Source of the DNA: JAGXQV01 sp964505475 | GTDB taxonomy: Bacteria > Pseudomonadota > Gammaproteobacteria > Burkholderiales > Sulfuricellaceae | Assembly: GCA_964505475.1 (NCBI GenBank) | Contig: CAZDIJ010000013.1 | Location: 1 to 57,882 of the forward strand | DNA: 57,882 bases | Direction of reading: 5' to 3' | Part shown: piece after piece, positions 7,746 through 15,027 of the stretch | Layout of the letters: each line of letters opens with the position of its first letter | How positions within the stretch are numbered: position 1 is the first letter of the stretch | The notes under the pieces: model-generated | Databases searched by the model: none | What the model was told of the DNA's origin: nothing | What the model saw: the letters and a program-made list of their open reading frames with translations, nothing else | Made by a program: the position numbers and the translations under genes

Positions 7746-9889
7746 GGTTGCCCCGCTTTTCCGCTTTCCTGGACGCGCCTTTTGCCCGCCAGCACCTGCT
7801 GGGGCGTCAACGTCGCGCTGAATTCGTCTTTTGTCGCCAACCCTGGATGCAGGGCGTCCAGATCGCAGTCATGCCCCGTCGCCGAACAAGCATCGTCTTT
7901 CAGGGCGGCGGAACGCGACGACACGACCCGGCAGCGCAAATGCCCGGCGCGCAACGAAGCGCAGGCATCTTCGGCCATCCGTCCGTCGGCGAACCTGGCG
8001 AGATATACGCGGTACCAGGAGGCGCGCTCCTCGCCTTCATCCTCCACCCGGCCTTGGCGGCGCGGATACAGAATGCGGTTTTCCGTCAGTTCGGGGAAGC
8101 GGGTGCGCAGGTCGCGCCACGCCGAGAAAACCGTGGCGCGCTCGTAAACGCCCGCCATTTCCACCAGCCAATATTCCTCTCCCTCATGCCGCCAGCCGTC
8201 CGACCAGTCCACTCCGTCCAACTGCACTCGGCTTGGCAGGGTTGCCGTCAGCAAAAGGTCTACCGCCTGATTCGGCGCCGGGGCATTCTTGTCTTCCGCA
8301 TTGGACGGAGAGGCTCCCGCTTGTTTCGGCGGGGTCGCCGACAACACCACGCCGTAGTCGATCTCGGCGGTCAACAAGGCGGGACGCACGCCGTCGCCGG
8401 GTAGAACGTCACCCTGCCGCACCCCGCCGCCCAAGGCGCTGAACAGGTTGACCAGGCCACGGTAACGCTCCATGCGGACGTTATACCAATCGTCCAGATT
8501 GCGGTGATAGGTGCGCTCCGTATCGAGCACGACCAGATAATCCACCGCGCCCGCCATATAGGATTCCTGGCTGAAATCCCAGGCGCGCCGCGCCGCGTCG
8601 GTGGCCGCCCGCTGTTTTTCCAGGCGGCTTCCCATTAGCCGGATGGCGCTGAGCGAATCATCGACCTCGCGCACGGCGTCGTAAATCACCCGCACATAGG
8701 TTTCCACCAGTTCTTCCTGCACCGCCTGGGCGAAATCGACTTCCCTGGAACGCCGGCAATTATCGAAAATAGTCGCCGAGAGGTTGGCGATGGCATTCCA
8801 GAACAGAGCCTGGGGCTGGAATAATTGCGACATGTAATAACTGCCGTACCCCACCTGCGCCGTCAAATCCAGCGGCGGCAATATTCGCGCGCGCGCCACG
8901 TCGATATCCGCTTCCGCCGCCAGCAGCCTCGCTTCCATCACCCGTACATCGGGGCGGCGCAACAGCAGGGCGGACGGCACGCCGGGCAGCACGGCGGGAA
9001 AATTCAGCGAATCCAGCCCGCTGACGGACAGCTTCAACTCTCCCGGAACGGTGCCGGCCAGCGCCGCCAAGCGGTTGAGCACGACTTCGCGCTGCTGCTC
9101 CAACACCGGAATGGTGGCTCTGACTGAAAAGACCGCCGCCTTTTGCTGCTCCAGTTCGGTGACGGTCGCGTCCCCCTTTTCCAGCCGCGTCTCCACCGAA
9201 GCCAGCATTTCGCTCAGCGCCTTCTCGGTTTCGTGGGCGACCCGCAGCCGGTCGTTGAGCGAAAGAAATTCGATATAGTTGACGGTCACATTGGCGACCA
9301 TGTTCCGCTGCACGTCGTCGCGCTGGAAAGTCACCCGCCACAACTGCATCTCGGCGGATTCGTACATGGCGCCACGCTCCCCCCAGATGTCGGCGCGCCA
9401 GTCGCCGCGCAAACTGACCTGGTAGGTTCGGCGGGATTTGATTTCGCCGCCGGGACGGACGCTGCCAATGCCGCCTTCCGGCGCCTCAGCCTTGGCCTGC
9501 GCCGGCAACGAAATGACCGGAAGTTTATCCGCGCCCGCCTGGTAAAGCCGGGCGCGGCTTTGCGCCAGCCGCAGGGCGGCGATGCGCAGATCGGGATTGT
9601 TGGCGAGCGCGCGATCCATCAGCCCGTCCAGTTCCGCGCTTCCCAGAAGACGCCACCACTCGGCCAGCGCGCCGCTCAGCGGCGCCGCCGGCAATGGCGC
9701 GGCAGCGGACGGAATTTCGGCATTGGCCGCCGGGACAACGGCCGGCGCCTTGGAATACCGTTCGGGAAGCCGTACCGACGGCACGTCGTAGCGATCGCGC
9801 TTGACGGCGCAGCCGGACAGGAACAGTGCGCACAGCGCCAACCCCGCCACGCCGCGCCATGACGGCAATGGAAGGTTAGCGCGAAGCAT
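7742..9889 (-). CDS. TolC/NodT-type outer-membrane factor with C-terminal SPOR-like domain
   Basis: Outer-membrane channel component of the secretion system. From MLRANLPLPSW the product is 715 residues with a lipoprotein signal (ALCALFLSGC, lipid Cys at ~27) and two outer-membrane efflux protein repeats (EWWRLLGSAELDGLMDRAL, LLLRRPDVRVMEARLLAAEA, AGAVDYLVVLDTERT). The usual family ends near residue 480. Here ~230 more residues follow: a linker and then a SPOR-like domain at ~570-660 (YWLVEMAGV, then YRVYLARFADGRMAEDACASL). SPOR domains bind denuded septal peptidoglycan, so the channel may be tied to the cell wall or division site; that is inference. The start at 9889 has GGTGAG 7 bases upstream. 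It is the first gene of the operon. TTGAAA-N16-TAGTTT at 10067-10094 on the minus strand is a weak promoter candidate. Confidence 0.88.
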   Translation of the reverse strand: MLRANLPLPSWRGVAGLALCALFLSGCAVKRDRYDVPSVRLPERYSKAPAVVPAANAEIPSAAAPLPAAPLSGALAEWWRLLGSAELDGLMDRALANNPDLRIAALRLAQSRARLYQAGADKLPVISLPAQAKAEAPEGGIGSVRPGGEIKSRRTYQVSLRGDWRADIWGERGAMYESAEMQLWRVTFQRDDVQRNMVANVTVNYIEFLSLNDRLRVAHETEKALSEMLASVETRLEKGDATVTELEQQKAAVFSVRATIPVLEQQREVVLNRLAALAGTVPGELKLSVSGLDSLNFPAVLPGVPSALLLRRPDVRVMEARLLAAEADIDVARARILPPLDLTAQVGYGSYYMSQLFQPQALFWNAIANLSATIFDNCRRSREVDFAQAVQEELVETYVRVIYDAVREVDDSLSAIRLMGSRLEKQRAATDAARRAWDFSQESYMAGAVDYLVVLDTERTYHRNLDDWYNVRMERYRGLVNLFSALGGGVRQGDVLPGDGVRPALLTAEIDYGVVLSATPPKQAGASPSNAEDKNAPAPNQAVDLLLTATLPSRVQLDGVDWSDGWRHEGEEYWLVEMAGVYERATVFSAWRDLRTRFPELTENRILYPRRQGRVEDEGEERASWYRVYLARFADGRMAEDACASLRAGHLRCRVVSSRSAALKDDACSATGHDCDLDALHPGLATKDEFSATLTPQQVLAGKRRVQESGKAGQP

Positions 9890-10439
9890 CGCCAGACTCA
9901 CCACCCCGGCCTGGCCGAGGCTCCCGGAGAAGACGGGACGGCGCGCGCCGCACCGCCATTGCACCCCACACCCCGCGCCGGGCACCGCCACGGCGCGGTA
10001 AGCTTTCCGGCAAGCGCAACGCCGGACAACCGGTATGGAACCTATGCATGCTCTACCCCCGAATAAAAACTATTATTTTTCGCCAGCTTTTCAAATTAGC
10101 GGCCATTGTAACGGTTTCTTGACAATTTCATTTACAAATCATCGCGTTATGACATTTGAATATTTCCTGCCGTTTCGGTGGGCTTAGAGCCTATTTCAGT
10201 AGTATCCATGCAGCCTGGCCACGCGATACCCGCCGCTTCCGACAAGCCGGTTCGCAAACGCCGGCGCGGACTACCGCTAACTCCCTGAAGTGTAGCCCTT
10301 ATGAAGCCCAGCCATCCACACACGGATTCTCACGCACGCCTCACCGCCACTCCCCACGCCTGGAAAACCGGGTATGCAAGCAGGATTGGAAAACAAACCG
10401 GGGGGCGCGCGGGAATCGCTCAGGGGCATATAGAAGAAC
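9890..10439. other. Gene-poor spacer upstream of the secretion operon
   Basis: About 550 bases without a supportable gene. The stretch 10055-10150 is AT-rich against a GC-rich background and probably holds the promoter of the minus-strand secretion operon; the best candidate is TTGAAA-N16-TAGTTT (minus, 10067-10094), which is weak. A TTGACA at 10119-10124 on the plus strand has no -10 box at suitable distance. The short ORFs here lack ribosome sites and family resemblance. Confidence 0.5.
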
Positions 10440-10623
10440 ATGCCTGTGAACTGTTTTCAGTAAACGCGCTTACTCCCTCCCTTGCGCGCAAGGCGCGCGG
10501 GGGAGGGTTGGGGAGGGGGCGAATTGTTCGCCGCCGGTCGCCCCCATCCCAGCCTTCCCCCGCTCGCGGGGGAAGGAGTAGCACACCGAGACCGGCAATC
10601 ACCTGAAAACGGTTAATAGGCAT
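10440..10623. mobile_element. Miniature inverted-repeat element, copy 1
   Basis: A 184-bp non-coding element. It starts ATGCCTGTGAACTGTTTTCAG-like and ends with the reverse complement of ATGCCTATTAACCGTTTTCA; 18 of 21 terminal positions match. It is flanked by a direct repeat, ATAGAAGAAC at 10430-10439 and ATAGAAGAAT at 10624-10633 (9 of 10 identical), read as a target-site duplication. The interior has nested GC-rich palindromes (GCGCGCAAGGCGCGC, then CCTTCCCCCGC/GCGGGGGAAGG). The same layout recurs at 44845-45011. No transposase is encoded, so movement would need one in trans. Confidence 0.75.
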
Positions 10624-10659
10624 ATAGAAGAATGAATCCGGTTGGAATAGAATGTTGGC

Positions 10660-11427
10660 ATGACGATAGTTGCCGTGTTCAACCAAAAAGGCGGGGTCGG
10701 AAAAACCACTACGGCTCTGAATCTCGCCGCCGCGCTGGCGCGCCGCGAATTCAAGCCCTATGGCATCGACCTCGACCCGCAGGCGCAATTCAGCTCGATT
10801 ACCGGCATCGCCGCCAGTTCCAGCGACGATACGGTTTACAGCCTGTTTCAGCGCAACCGCCCGCTGCACGAGCTGGTATGCGAATCGTCCAGCGGCATCG
10901 GCATCATTCCGGCGCACATCGAACTGTCCAAGGTCGATACCCTGTACGGCAAAGGCTACAACATCGTCAACAAGCTCAACGCCGGCTTGCAGGCTGAGAA
11001 AGCGGGTGGCAACGAGGCGCCCTGGGTGATCGACTGCTGCCCGCTGATCGGCGTGCTCTCCCTCAACGCGATTTTCGCCTGCGATTGCCTGATCGTCCCG
11101 ATCTCGGCGGATTATCTCTCCACCAAGGGCGCCATCCAGATCGAGAAAACCCTCAAAGCGCTGGAACAGGTATTGAAGCGCCGCGTCAACCGCCGTTATC
11201 TGCTGACGCGCTTCGATACGCGGCGGCGCATGGCGTGGGACGTGCTGCGCACGGTGGAGGAAAAATTCGGCGAGGAAGTGTGCCGCACGCGCATCGCGGA
11301 AAACGTCAGCCTGGCGGAAAGCCCCGCCCTCAATAAAACCGTGTTCGAGCATGCACCGAGCAGCCGTGGCGCGCACGATTACGATGCGCTGCTCGACGAA
11401 CTGCTGGCCGAGGGATTTATCCGCTGA
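10660..11427 (+). CDS. Orphan ParA-family ATPase
   Basis: MinD/ParA-type ATPase of 255 residues with the deviant Walker A KGGVGKTT at 10-17, switch residues GIDLDPQAQFS at ~35, and the Walker B-like VIDCCPLIGVLS at ~122. ParA proteins polymerise or form gradients on DNA or membrane to position cargo. No parB, plasmid replication gene or clear cargo protein is adjacent, so its load is unknown. The ribosome site is weak (GGAATAG about 9 bases upstream). The miniature element ends 36 bases upstream, so its promoter may lie in or at that element. The 3' end overlaps a small convergent ORF by 11 bases. Confidence 0.88.
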   Translation: MTIVAVFNQKGGVGKTTTALNLAAALARREFKPYGIDLDPQAQFSSITGIAASSSDDTVYSLFQRNRPLHELVCESSSGIGIIPAHIELSKVDTLYGKGYNIVNKLNAGLQAEKAGGNEAPWVIDCCPLIGVLSLNAIFACDCLIVPISADYLSTKGAIQIEKTLKALEQVLKRRVNRRYLLTRFDTRRRMAWDVLRTVEEKFGEEVCRTRIAENVSLAESPALNKTVFEHAPSSRGAHDYDALLDELLAEGFIR

Positions 11428-11557
11428 CCAGTTTCAGATGGGGACGAGGCAGTGCGCGCTTACCGCCGCCGACCACACGGGTAAACAGCAACAGTTCGCG
11501 CAGACGCGGCTTGCGCCGACGCTGCATCAGGCTGGGCGAAGAAATGCTGCTGCGCAT
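11417..11557 (-). CDS. Small basic ORF coupled to the 71-residue protein gene
   Basis: A 46-codon ORF (MRSSISSPSLMQRRRKPRLR) whose ATG shares a base with the TGA of the preceding gene (TGATG), a typical translational-coupling arrangement. It is Arg/Lys-rich and ends inside the 3' end of the convergent parA. I recognise no family. It could be chance: apart from the overlap there is no independent ribosome site. Confidence 0.3.
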   Translation of the reverse strand: MRSSISSPSLMQRRRKPRLRELLLFTRVVGGGKRALPRPHLKLVSG

Positions 11558-11772
11558 CAATGATATTTGGCGATCAGCGACAGCACGTCCTCGATCACCA
11601 CCGCTTGGCCGGGCTTCTCGTCGGCGTTTTTCACCTCGCAGCGAGTCACCACGCAATTACGGTACATCTGCCGCAATTTGCGCTCGGCATCGCTCTGATC
11701 CTTGCCGGCGATGAGGATGCTCTCGACCTTCTGGCCATCGCGGGTTCTCAAAGAAAAATCAAATTTAACCAT
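11557..11772 (-). CDS. Conserved-looking small protein of unknown function
   Basis: A 71-residue ORF (start MVKFDFSLRTRDGQKVESIL). The ATG at 11770-11772 is preceded at 6 bases by a strong GGAGG, which decides this start over the upstream ATG. It is soluble, with a beta-strand-like N-terminus, a charged helix (DQSDAERKLRQMYRN) and two cysteines near the middle; no membrane segment or signal is seen. It is convergent with parA and divergent from the DAHP synthase gene. No function is assigned. Confidence 0.6.
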   Translation of the reverse strand: MVKFDFSLRTRDGQKVESILIAGKDQSDAERKLRQMYRNCVVTRCEVKNADEKPGQAVVIEDVLSLIAKYH

Positions 11773-11980
11773 GGCGGCCTCCAAATAAATCATTGAAATC
11801 GCGGCATGTTTTTATAAACCTCATTACAAAGCAGCCGTAATACACTATTTATAAAAGCAATTACGGCAAACAAACTCAAAACCTTTAGAAAAATCCCCCG
11901 CCCCGGCCCCATAGTTATTGATAAATTGCGGGCAGCATCCCGGAAAAAGTAGAATGTTTTCTTTTTCCGAGGCTTTTTCC

Positions 11981-13090
11981 ATGATCCTGATCCTGGCACC
12001 CGACATCCAAACCGGCGGCGCCGAATTCCAGCAATTGACCGAGCACCTCGCCCGCCTACCGAAGATCAAGACCCGCGTCCATCAAGAACATGGCAAGCAG
12101 CAAACACTCACTGAAATCTATTTGATCGGCGATACTGCCTCGCTCTCCGCCGAGGACATGAAGAGCCTGCCGGGCGTGGAACGGGTAGTGCGGGTTTCCG
12201 AGGAATACCGGGTGCTGGGGCGGCACAAAGACGACCAGCGCCCCACTCATTTCGACTACAACGGGGTGCGCTTTGGCCAGGACACGCTCAACGTGTTCGC
12301 CGGTTTATGCGCCGTGGATACGCCGGAGCATGTCGAGGCGATGCTGAAGGCGTTGCGGGAAAACGGCCAGGTCTGCACGCGCATGGGCGCCTACAAGCCG
12401 CGCACCAGCCCCTATGCCTTCCAGGGACACGGCAAGGCGTGCCTGCCGTGGGTGTTCGAACTGGCGGGAAAATACGGCATCAAGGTGATCGCCATGGAAG
12501 TCACCCACGAATCGCATGTCGTGGAAATCCATGAGGCGCTGGAAAAAACCGGCAATCCCACCGGGGTGATGCTGCAAATCGGCACGCGCAACACCCAGAA
12601 CTTCGAACTGCTGAAAATCGTCGGCCGCCAGCGGGAATTCCCGGTGCTAATCAAGCGCGGCTTCGGCATCACCCTCGACGAATCGCTCAACGCCGCCGAA
12701 TACCTGGCCTCGGAAGGCAACCGCAAGGTGGTGTTCGGCCTGCGCGGCATGAAGACCAACATGGGCGACCCGCACCGCAATCTGGTCGATTTCGCCCACG
12801 TTCCGGTGGTCAAGCGCCTCACCCGCATGCCGGTTTGCGTCGATCCCTCGCATTCGGTCGGCTCGCGCAACCGCGCCCCCGACGGCATCCTCGAGATCAT
12901 GCACGCCGCCATGCAGGGAGTGGTCGCCGGCGCCAACATGATCCTGGCGGACTTTCACCCCGCCCCCGCCAAGGCGCTGGTGGACGGCCCGCAGGCGCTG
13001 CTGATGGAAGAATTGCCGCTGTTCCTGGAAGACGTGCGCATCGCCCGCGAGGCTTATGAGAAGCGGGTGGCGCTGTTCTGCCCGAAATAA
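11981..13090 (+). CDS. aroF: 3-deoxy-7-phosphoheptulonate synthase (DAHP synthase)
   Basis: Condenses phosphoenolpyruvate and erythrose 4-phosphate, the first step of the shikimate pathway. The 369-residue product has an N-terminal ferredoxin-like regulatory segment (~1-75, MILILAPDIQTGGAEFQQL) followed by the barrel, as in Thermotoga/Bacillus-type enzymes rather than the AroFGH type of E. coli. Visible motifs are GAYKPRTSPYAFQG, QIGTRNTQNFELL, LIKRGFGITLDE and CVDPSHSVGSRN. The start at 11981 follows GAGG by 8 bases. TTGCGG-N18-TAGAAT at 11926-11955 is a reasonable promoter. The chorismate synthase gene lies 22 kb away in the same window. The symbol aroF follows Gram-positive usage. Confidence 0.9.
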   Translation: MILILAPDIQTGGAEFQQLTEHLARLPKIKTRVHQEHGKQQTLTEIYLIGDTASLSAEDMKSLPGVERVVRVSEEYRVLGRHKDDQRPTHFDYNGVRFGQDTLNVFAGLCAVDTPEHVEAMLKALRENGQVCTRMGAYKPRTSPYAFQGHGKACLPWVFELAGKYGIKVIAMEVTHESHVVEIHEALEKTGNPTGVMLQIGTRNTQNFELLKIVGRQREFPVLIKRGFGITLDESLNAAEYLASEGNRKVVFGLRGMKTNMGDPHRNLVDFAHVPVVKRLTRMPVCVDPSHSVGSRNRAPDGILEIMHAAMQGVVAGANMILADFHPAPAKALVDGPQALLMEELPLFLEDVRIAREAYEKRVALFCPK

Positions 13091-13098
13091 GAGATTGT

Positions 13099-13133
13099 CC
13101 GTAGCCAATTCAACTCCACCGCATTGGCTACGG
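13099..13133 (+). terminator. Perfect hairpin after the DAHP synthase gene
   Basis: An 11-bp perfect inverted repeat, CCGTAGCCAAT / ATTGGCTACGG, with a 13-base loop, starting 9 bases after the stop codon. No T-run follows, so it may act as an mRNA 3' stabiliser or a weak terminator. Confidence 0.45.
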
Positions 13134-13192
13134 GCAAGCACTTATTCCAATTTGGCGTATATTTGCACTTTCCACACTGACTAGCCCCCCCG

Positions 13193-13720
13193 ATGACTAC
13201 CCAGAGATTCCTTCATGCCCTCGCCATTCTGCTAATGCTCGCGGCCTGCGACAACTTCGGCCCGCCTCCTGAACTCAAGCGCGGCGTACAGTTGGTTCGC
13301 TGGATGACCGCATCCGCGCAACTCTCCAAATCAATGTATAGCGCCGTCCAAGACGGCAAGGCATCGACCTGGGTGAGCTATTTCTTTTCCGATATGGGTG
13401 CTGCGGAATGGCCGGAAACGGAAGAAGATGCGGAGCGCGATCCGATGATTGCCGAGCGGGCCAAGTCGGCCGGTCTGCCGCTCGCGCCCAAGGGGGTGTC
13501 GTTTTCCGCCAACCAGCCGGATCCCGCCAAGGGTCGCCAGATCGTACTGAAGGCCGACGATGCGCGTAGCGTCATCATCGTCGAGGCTTACGACACCCCT
13601 TCAGCCAAGCCGCTCATGGTCGATGAAATTCCCCTGGCGAAAGTCGATCCGGCGCCGGGCGTGGCAGAAATGGCGCGCAGCGCCATGGAAACCGGCATGT
13701 CGCCGCAGATGCGGCGTTAA
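13193..13720 (+). CDS. Putative lipoprotein of unknown function
   Basis: A 175-residue product with a short lipoprotein signal (FLHALAILLMLAAC, lipid Cys at 19). The next residue is Asp, the classical inner-membrane retention signal in E. coli; whether that rule holds here is unknown. The mature part is hydrophilic with no recognisable domain and ends MSPQMRR. It stands alone on the plus strand and overlaps the 3' end of metZ by 4 bases, tail to tail. Function unknown. Confidence 0.7.
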   Translation: MTTQRFLHALAILLMLAACDNFGPPPELKRGVQLVRWMTASAQLSKSMYSAVQDGKASTWVSYFFSDMGAAEWPETEEDAERDPMIAERAKSAGLPLAPKGVSFSANQPDPAKGRQIVLKADDARSVIIVEAYDTPSAKPLMVDEIPLAKVDPAPGVAEMARSAMETGMSPQMRR

Positions 13721-14886
13721 CCCAAGCCGTGCGCCAGGTCGGCCTGGATATCCGCAACCGACTCCAACCCCACCGCGATGCGCAGCAGGCCGTCGCCGAT
13801 CCCGGCGGCGGCGCGCTGCTCTGGCGAAAGGCGTCCGTGGGTGGTGGTGGCGGGATGGGTAAGGGTGGTTTTGGCATCGCCCAGGTTGGCGGTGATCGAC
13901 ACCATGCGGGTGGCGTCCACTACTCCCCAGGCGGCCTCCTGCCCCCCCTCGACCTCGAAGGCGACGATGCCGCCGCCGCTTTTCTGCTGATGCTTGGCCA
14001 GGGCGAACTGGGGGTGCGACGGCAAACCGGGATAGAACACCCGGCTCACGCTCGGTTGCCGTTCCAGCCACAGCGCCAGTTCCAGCGCATTGCGGCTGTG
14101 CGCTTCCATGCGCAGGGAAAGCGTTTCCAGCCCCTTCAGGATCACCCAGGCGTTGAAGGCCGAGAGCGTCGGCCCGGCGGTGCGCAGGAAACCGTAAACC
14201 GGCTCCAGCAACTCCTTGCCGCCCAGCACCGCGCCGCCCAGCACCCGCCCCTGGCCGTCGAGATACTTGGTGGCGGAATGGATCACGATGTCCGCGCCCA
14301 TATCGAGCGGGCGTTGCAGGATGGGGGTGCAGAAGCAGTTATCGACCGCCAGCCTGGCTCCGGCGCCATGGGCGATCTGCGCCAGCGCAGCGATGTCGCA
14401 GATTTCGGTGAGCGGGTTGGAGGGAGTTTCGACGAAGAACAGCTTGGTATTGGGTTGCACCGCCGCCGCCCAAGCCGCCGGATCGGTCTGCGACACGAAA
14501 CTGGTTTCGATGCCGAAACGCCCGAGGATATTGGTGAATAACTGCACCGTGGCGCCGAACAGGCTGCGCGAAGCCACCACGTGGTCACCCGCCGACAGCA
14601 GCCCCATGACGCAGGCGAGGATGGCGGACATGCCGCTCGCCGTGGCGACGCAAGTCTGCGCCCCCTCCAGCGCCGCCAGTCGTTCCTGCAAAGCCGTCAC
14701 GGTGGGATTGGTGAAGCGCGCGTAGATGTTGCCGGGTTCCTTGTTGGCGAAACGCGCGGCGGCCTCGGCGGCGCTCTTGAAGACGAAGCTGGAGGTCAGG
14801 TAAAGCGCCTCGCTGTGCTCGTTGAACTGGCTGCGCGCCGTACCGGCGCGGATCGCCAGGGTTTCCAGGTCGTATTCTTCGTCCAT
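13717..14886 (-). CDS. metZ: O-succinylhomoserine sulfhydrylase
   Basis: PLP enzyme of the Cys/Met metabolism family that makes homocysteine from O-succinylhomoserine and sulfide. The 389-residue product shows YARFTNPTVTALQERLAALEG, the cofactor-region SGMSAILACVMGLLSAGDH, VDNCFCTPILQRPL and the PLP lysine in HSATKYLDGQGRV. MetZ is preferred over MetB/MetC by this last motif and by its usual position next to purF. The ATG at 14884-14886 has GGAAGGA 5 bases upstream; a TTG 15 bases earlier would make a longer frame but overlaps that ribosome site. Its leader (14886-15027) holds a promoter, a SAM-II-type aptamer and a terminator, so expression should fall when S-adenosylmethionine is abundant. 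Confidence 0.92.
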   Translation of the reverse strand: MDEEYDLETLAIRAGTARSQFNEHSEALYLTSSFVFKSAAEAAARFANKEPGNIYARFTNPTVTALQERLAALEGAQTCVATASGMSAILACVMGLLSAGDHVVASRSLFGATVQLFTNILGRFGIETSFVSQTDPAAWAAAVQPNTKLFFVETPSNPLTEICDIAALAQIAHGAGARLAVDNCFCTPILQRPLDMGADIVIHSATKYLDGQGRVLGGAVLGGKELLEPVYGFLRTAGPTLSAFNAWVILKGLETLSLRMEAHSRNALELALWLERQPSVSRVFYPGLPSHPQFALAKHQQKSGGGIVAFEVEGGQEAAWGVVDATRMVSITANLGDAKTTLTHPATTTHGRLSPEQRAAAGIGDGLLRIAVGLESVADIQADLAHGLG

Positions 14887-14902
14887 TTTTCCTTCCCCCA
14901 AT

Positions 14903-14938
14903 AAAAAACCCGATCAGCATTTCCAGATCGGGTTTTCC
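14903..14938 (-). terminator. Intrinsic terminator in the metZ leader
   Basis: On the minus strand, AACCCGATC pairs with GATCGGGTT across a 10-base loop and is followed by TTTTTT. It sits between the riboswitch-like aptamer and the metZ ribosome site, only about 10 bases before the latter. It therefore cannot serve purF alone without also blocking metZ, which fits conditional termination. Confidence 0.8.
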
Positions 14939-14993
14939 CTCTCTTTAGCTGGATTTTTATAGCGCCCGCAAGCTGATCTCAAATCGGCGCTTT
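14937..14993 (-). promoter_or_regulatory. SAM-II-type riboswitch aptamer upstream of metZ
   Basis: The minus-strand RNA contains the ordered SAM-II landmarks: P1 strand GCGCC, then GAUUUGA, CUUGC, P1 partner GGCGC, AUAAAAA, and GCUAAAGAGAGGG. Compared from memory with the crystallised SAM-II RNA (GAUUUAA, UUGC, GCGC, GAUAAA, GCUAAAAAGGG), order and spacing agree closely, with one change in the GAUUUAA segment. The predicted transcription start of the promoter at 14999-15027 falls at its 5' edge. SAM-II binds S-adenosylmethionine and is known mainly from alphaproteobacteria, upstream of metA, metX and metZ. The 3' GGG of the aptamer could pair with CCC of the terminator stem, giving an antiterminator when ligand is absent; this is inference. 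Confidence 0.75.
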
Positions 14994-14998
14994 ATCGA

Positions 14999-15027
14999 AA
15001 ATTACCCGCGTGCCGCCGCCTTGTCAA
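14999..15027 (-). promoter_or_regulatory. Sigma-70-type promoter of metZ
   Basis: TTGACA (15022-15027) and TAATTT (14999-15004) with a 17-base spacer on the minus strand. The -35 box contains the purF stop codon TGA. The expected start near 14992 coincides with the 5' end of the SAM-II-like aptamer. Confidence 0.7.

Noticed and set aside
10119..10153. TTGACA as a -35 box on the plus strand
   Set aside because: The nearest TATGAC-like hexamer is 23 bases away, too far for a sigma-70 promoter.
11920..11970. GGAAAAAG/CTTTTTCC hairpin before the DAHP synthase gene as an attenuator
   Set aside because: The stem is AT-rich, there is no leader peptide or alternative structure visible, and it overlaps the likely promoter.
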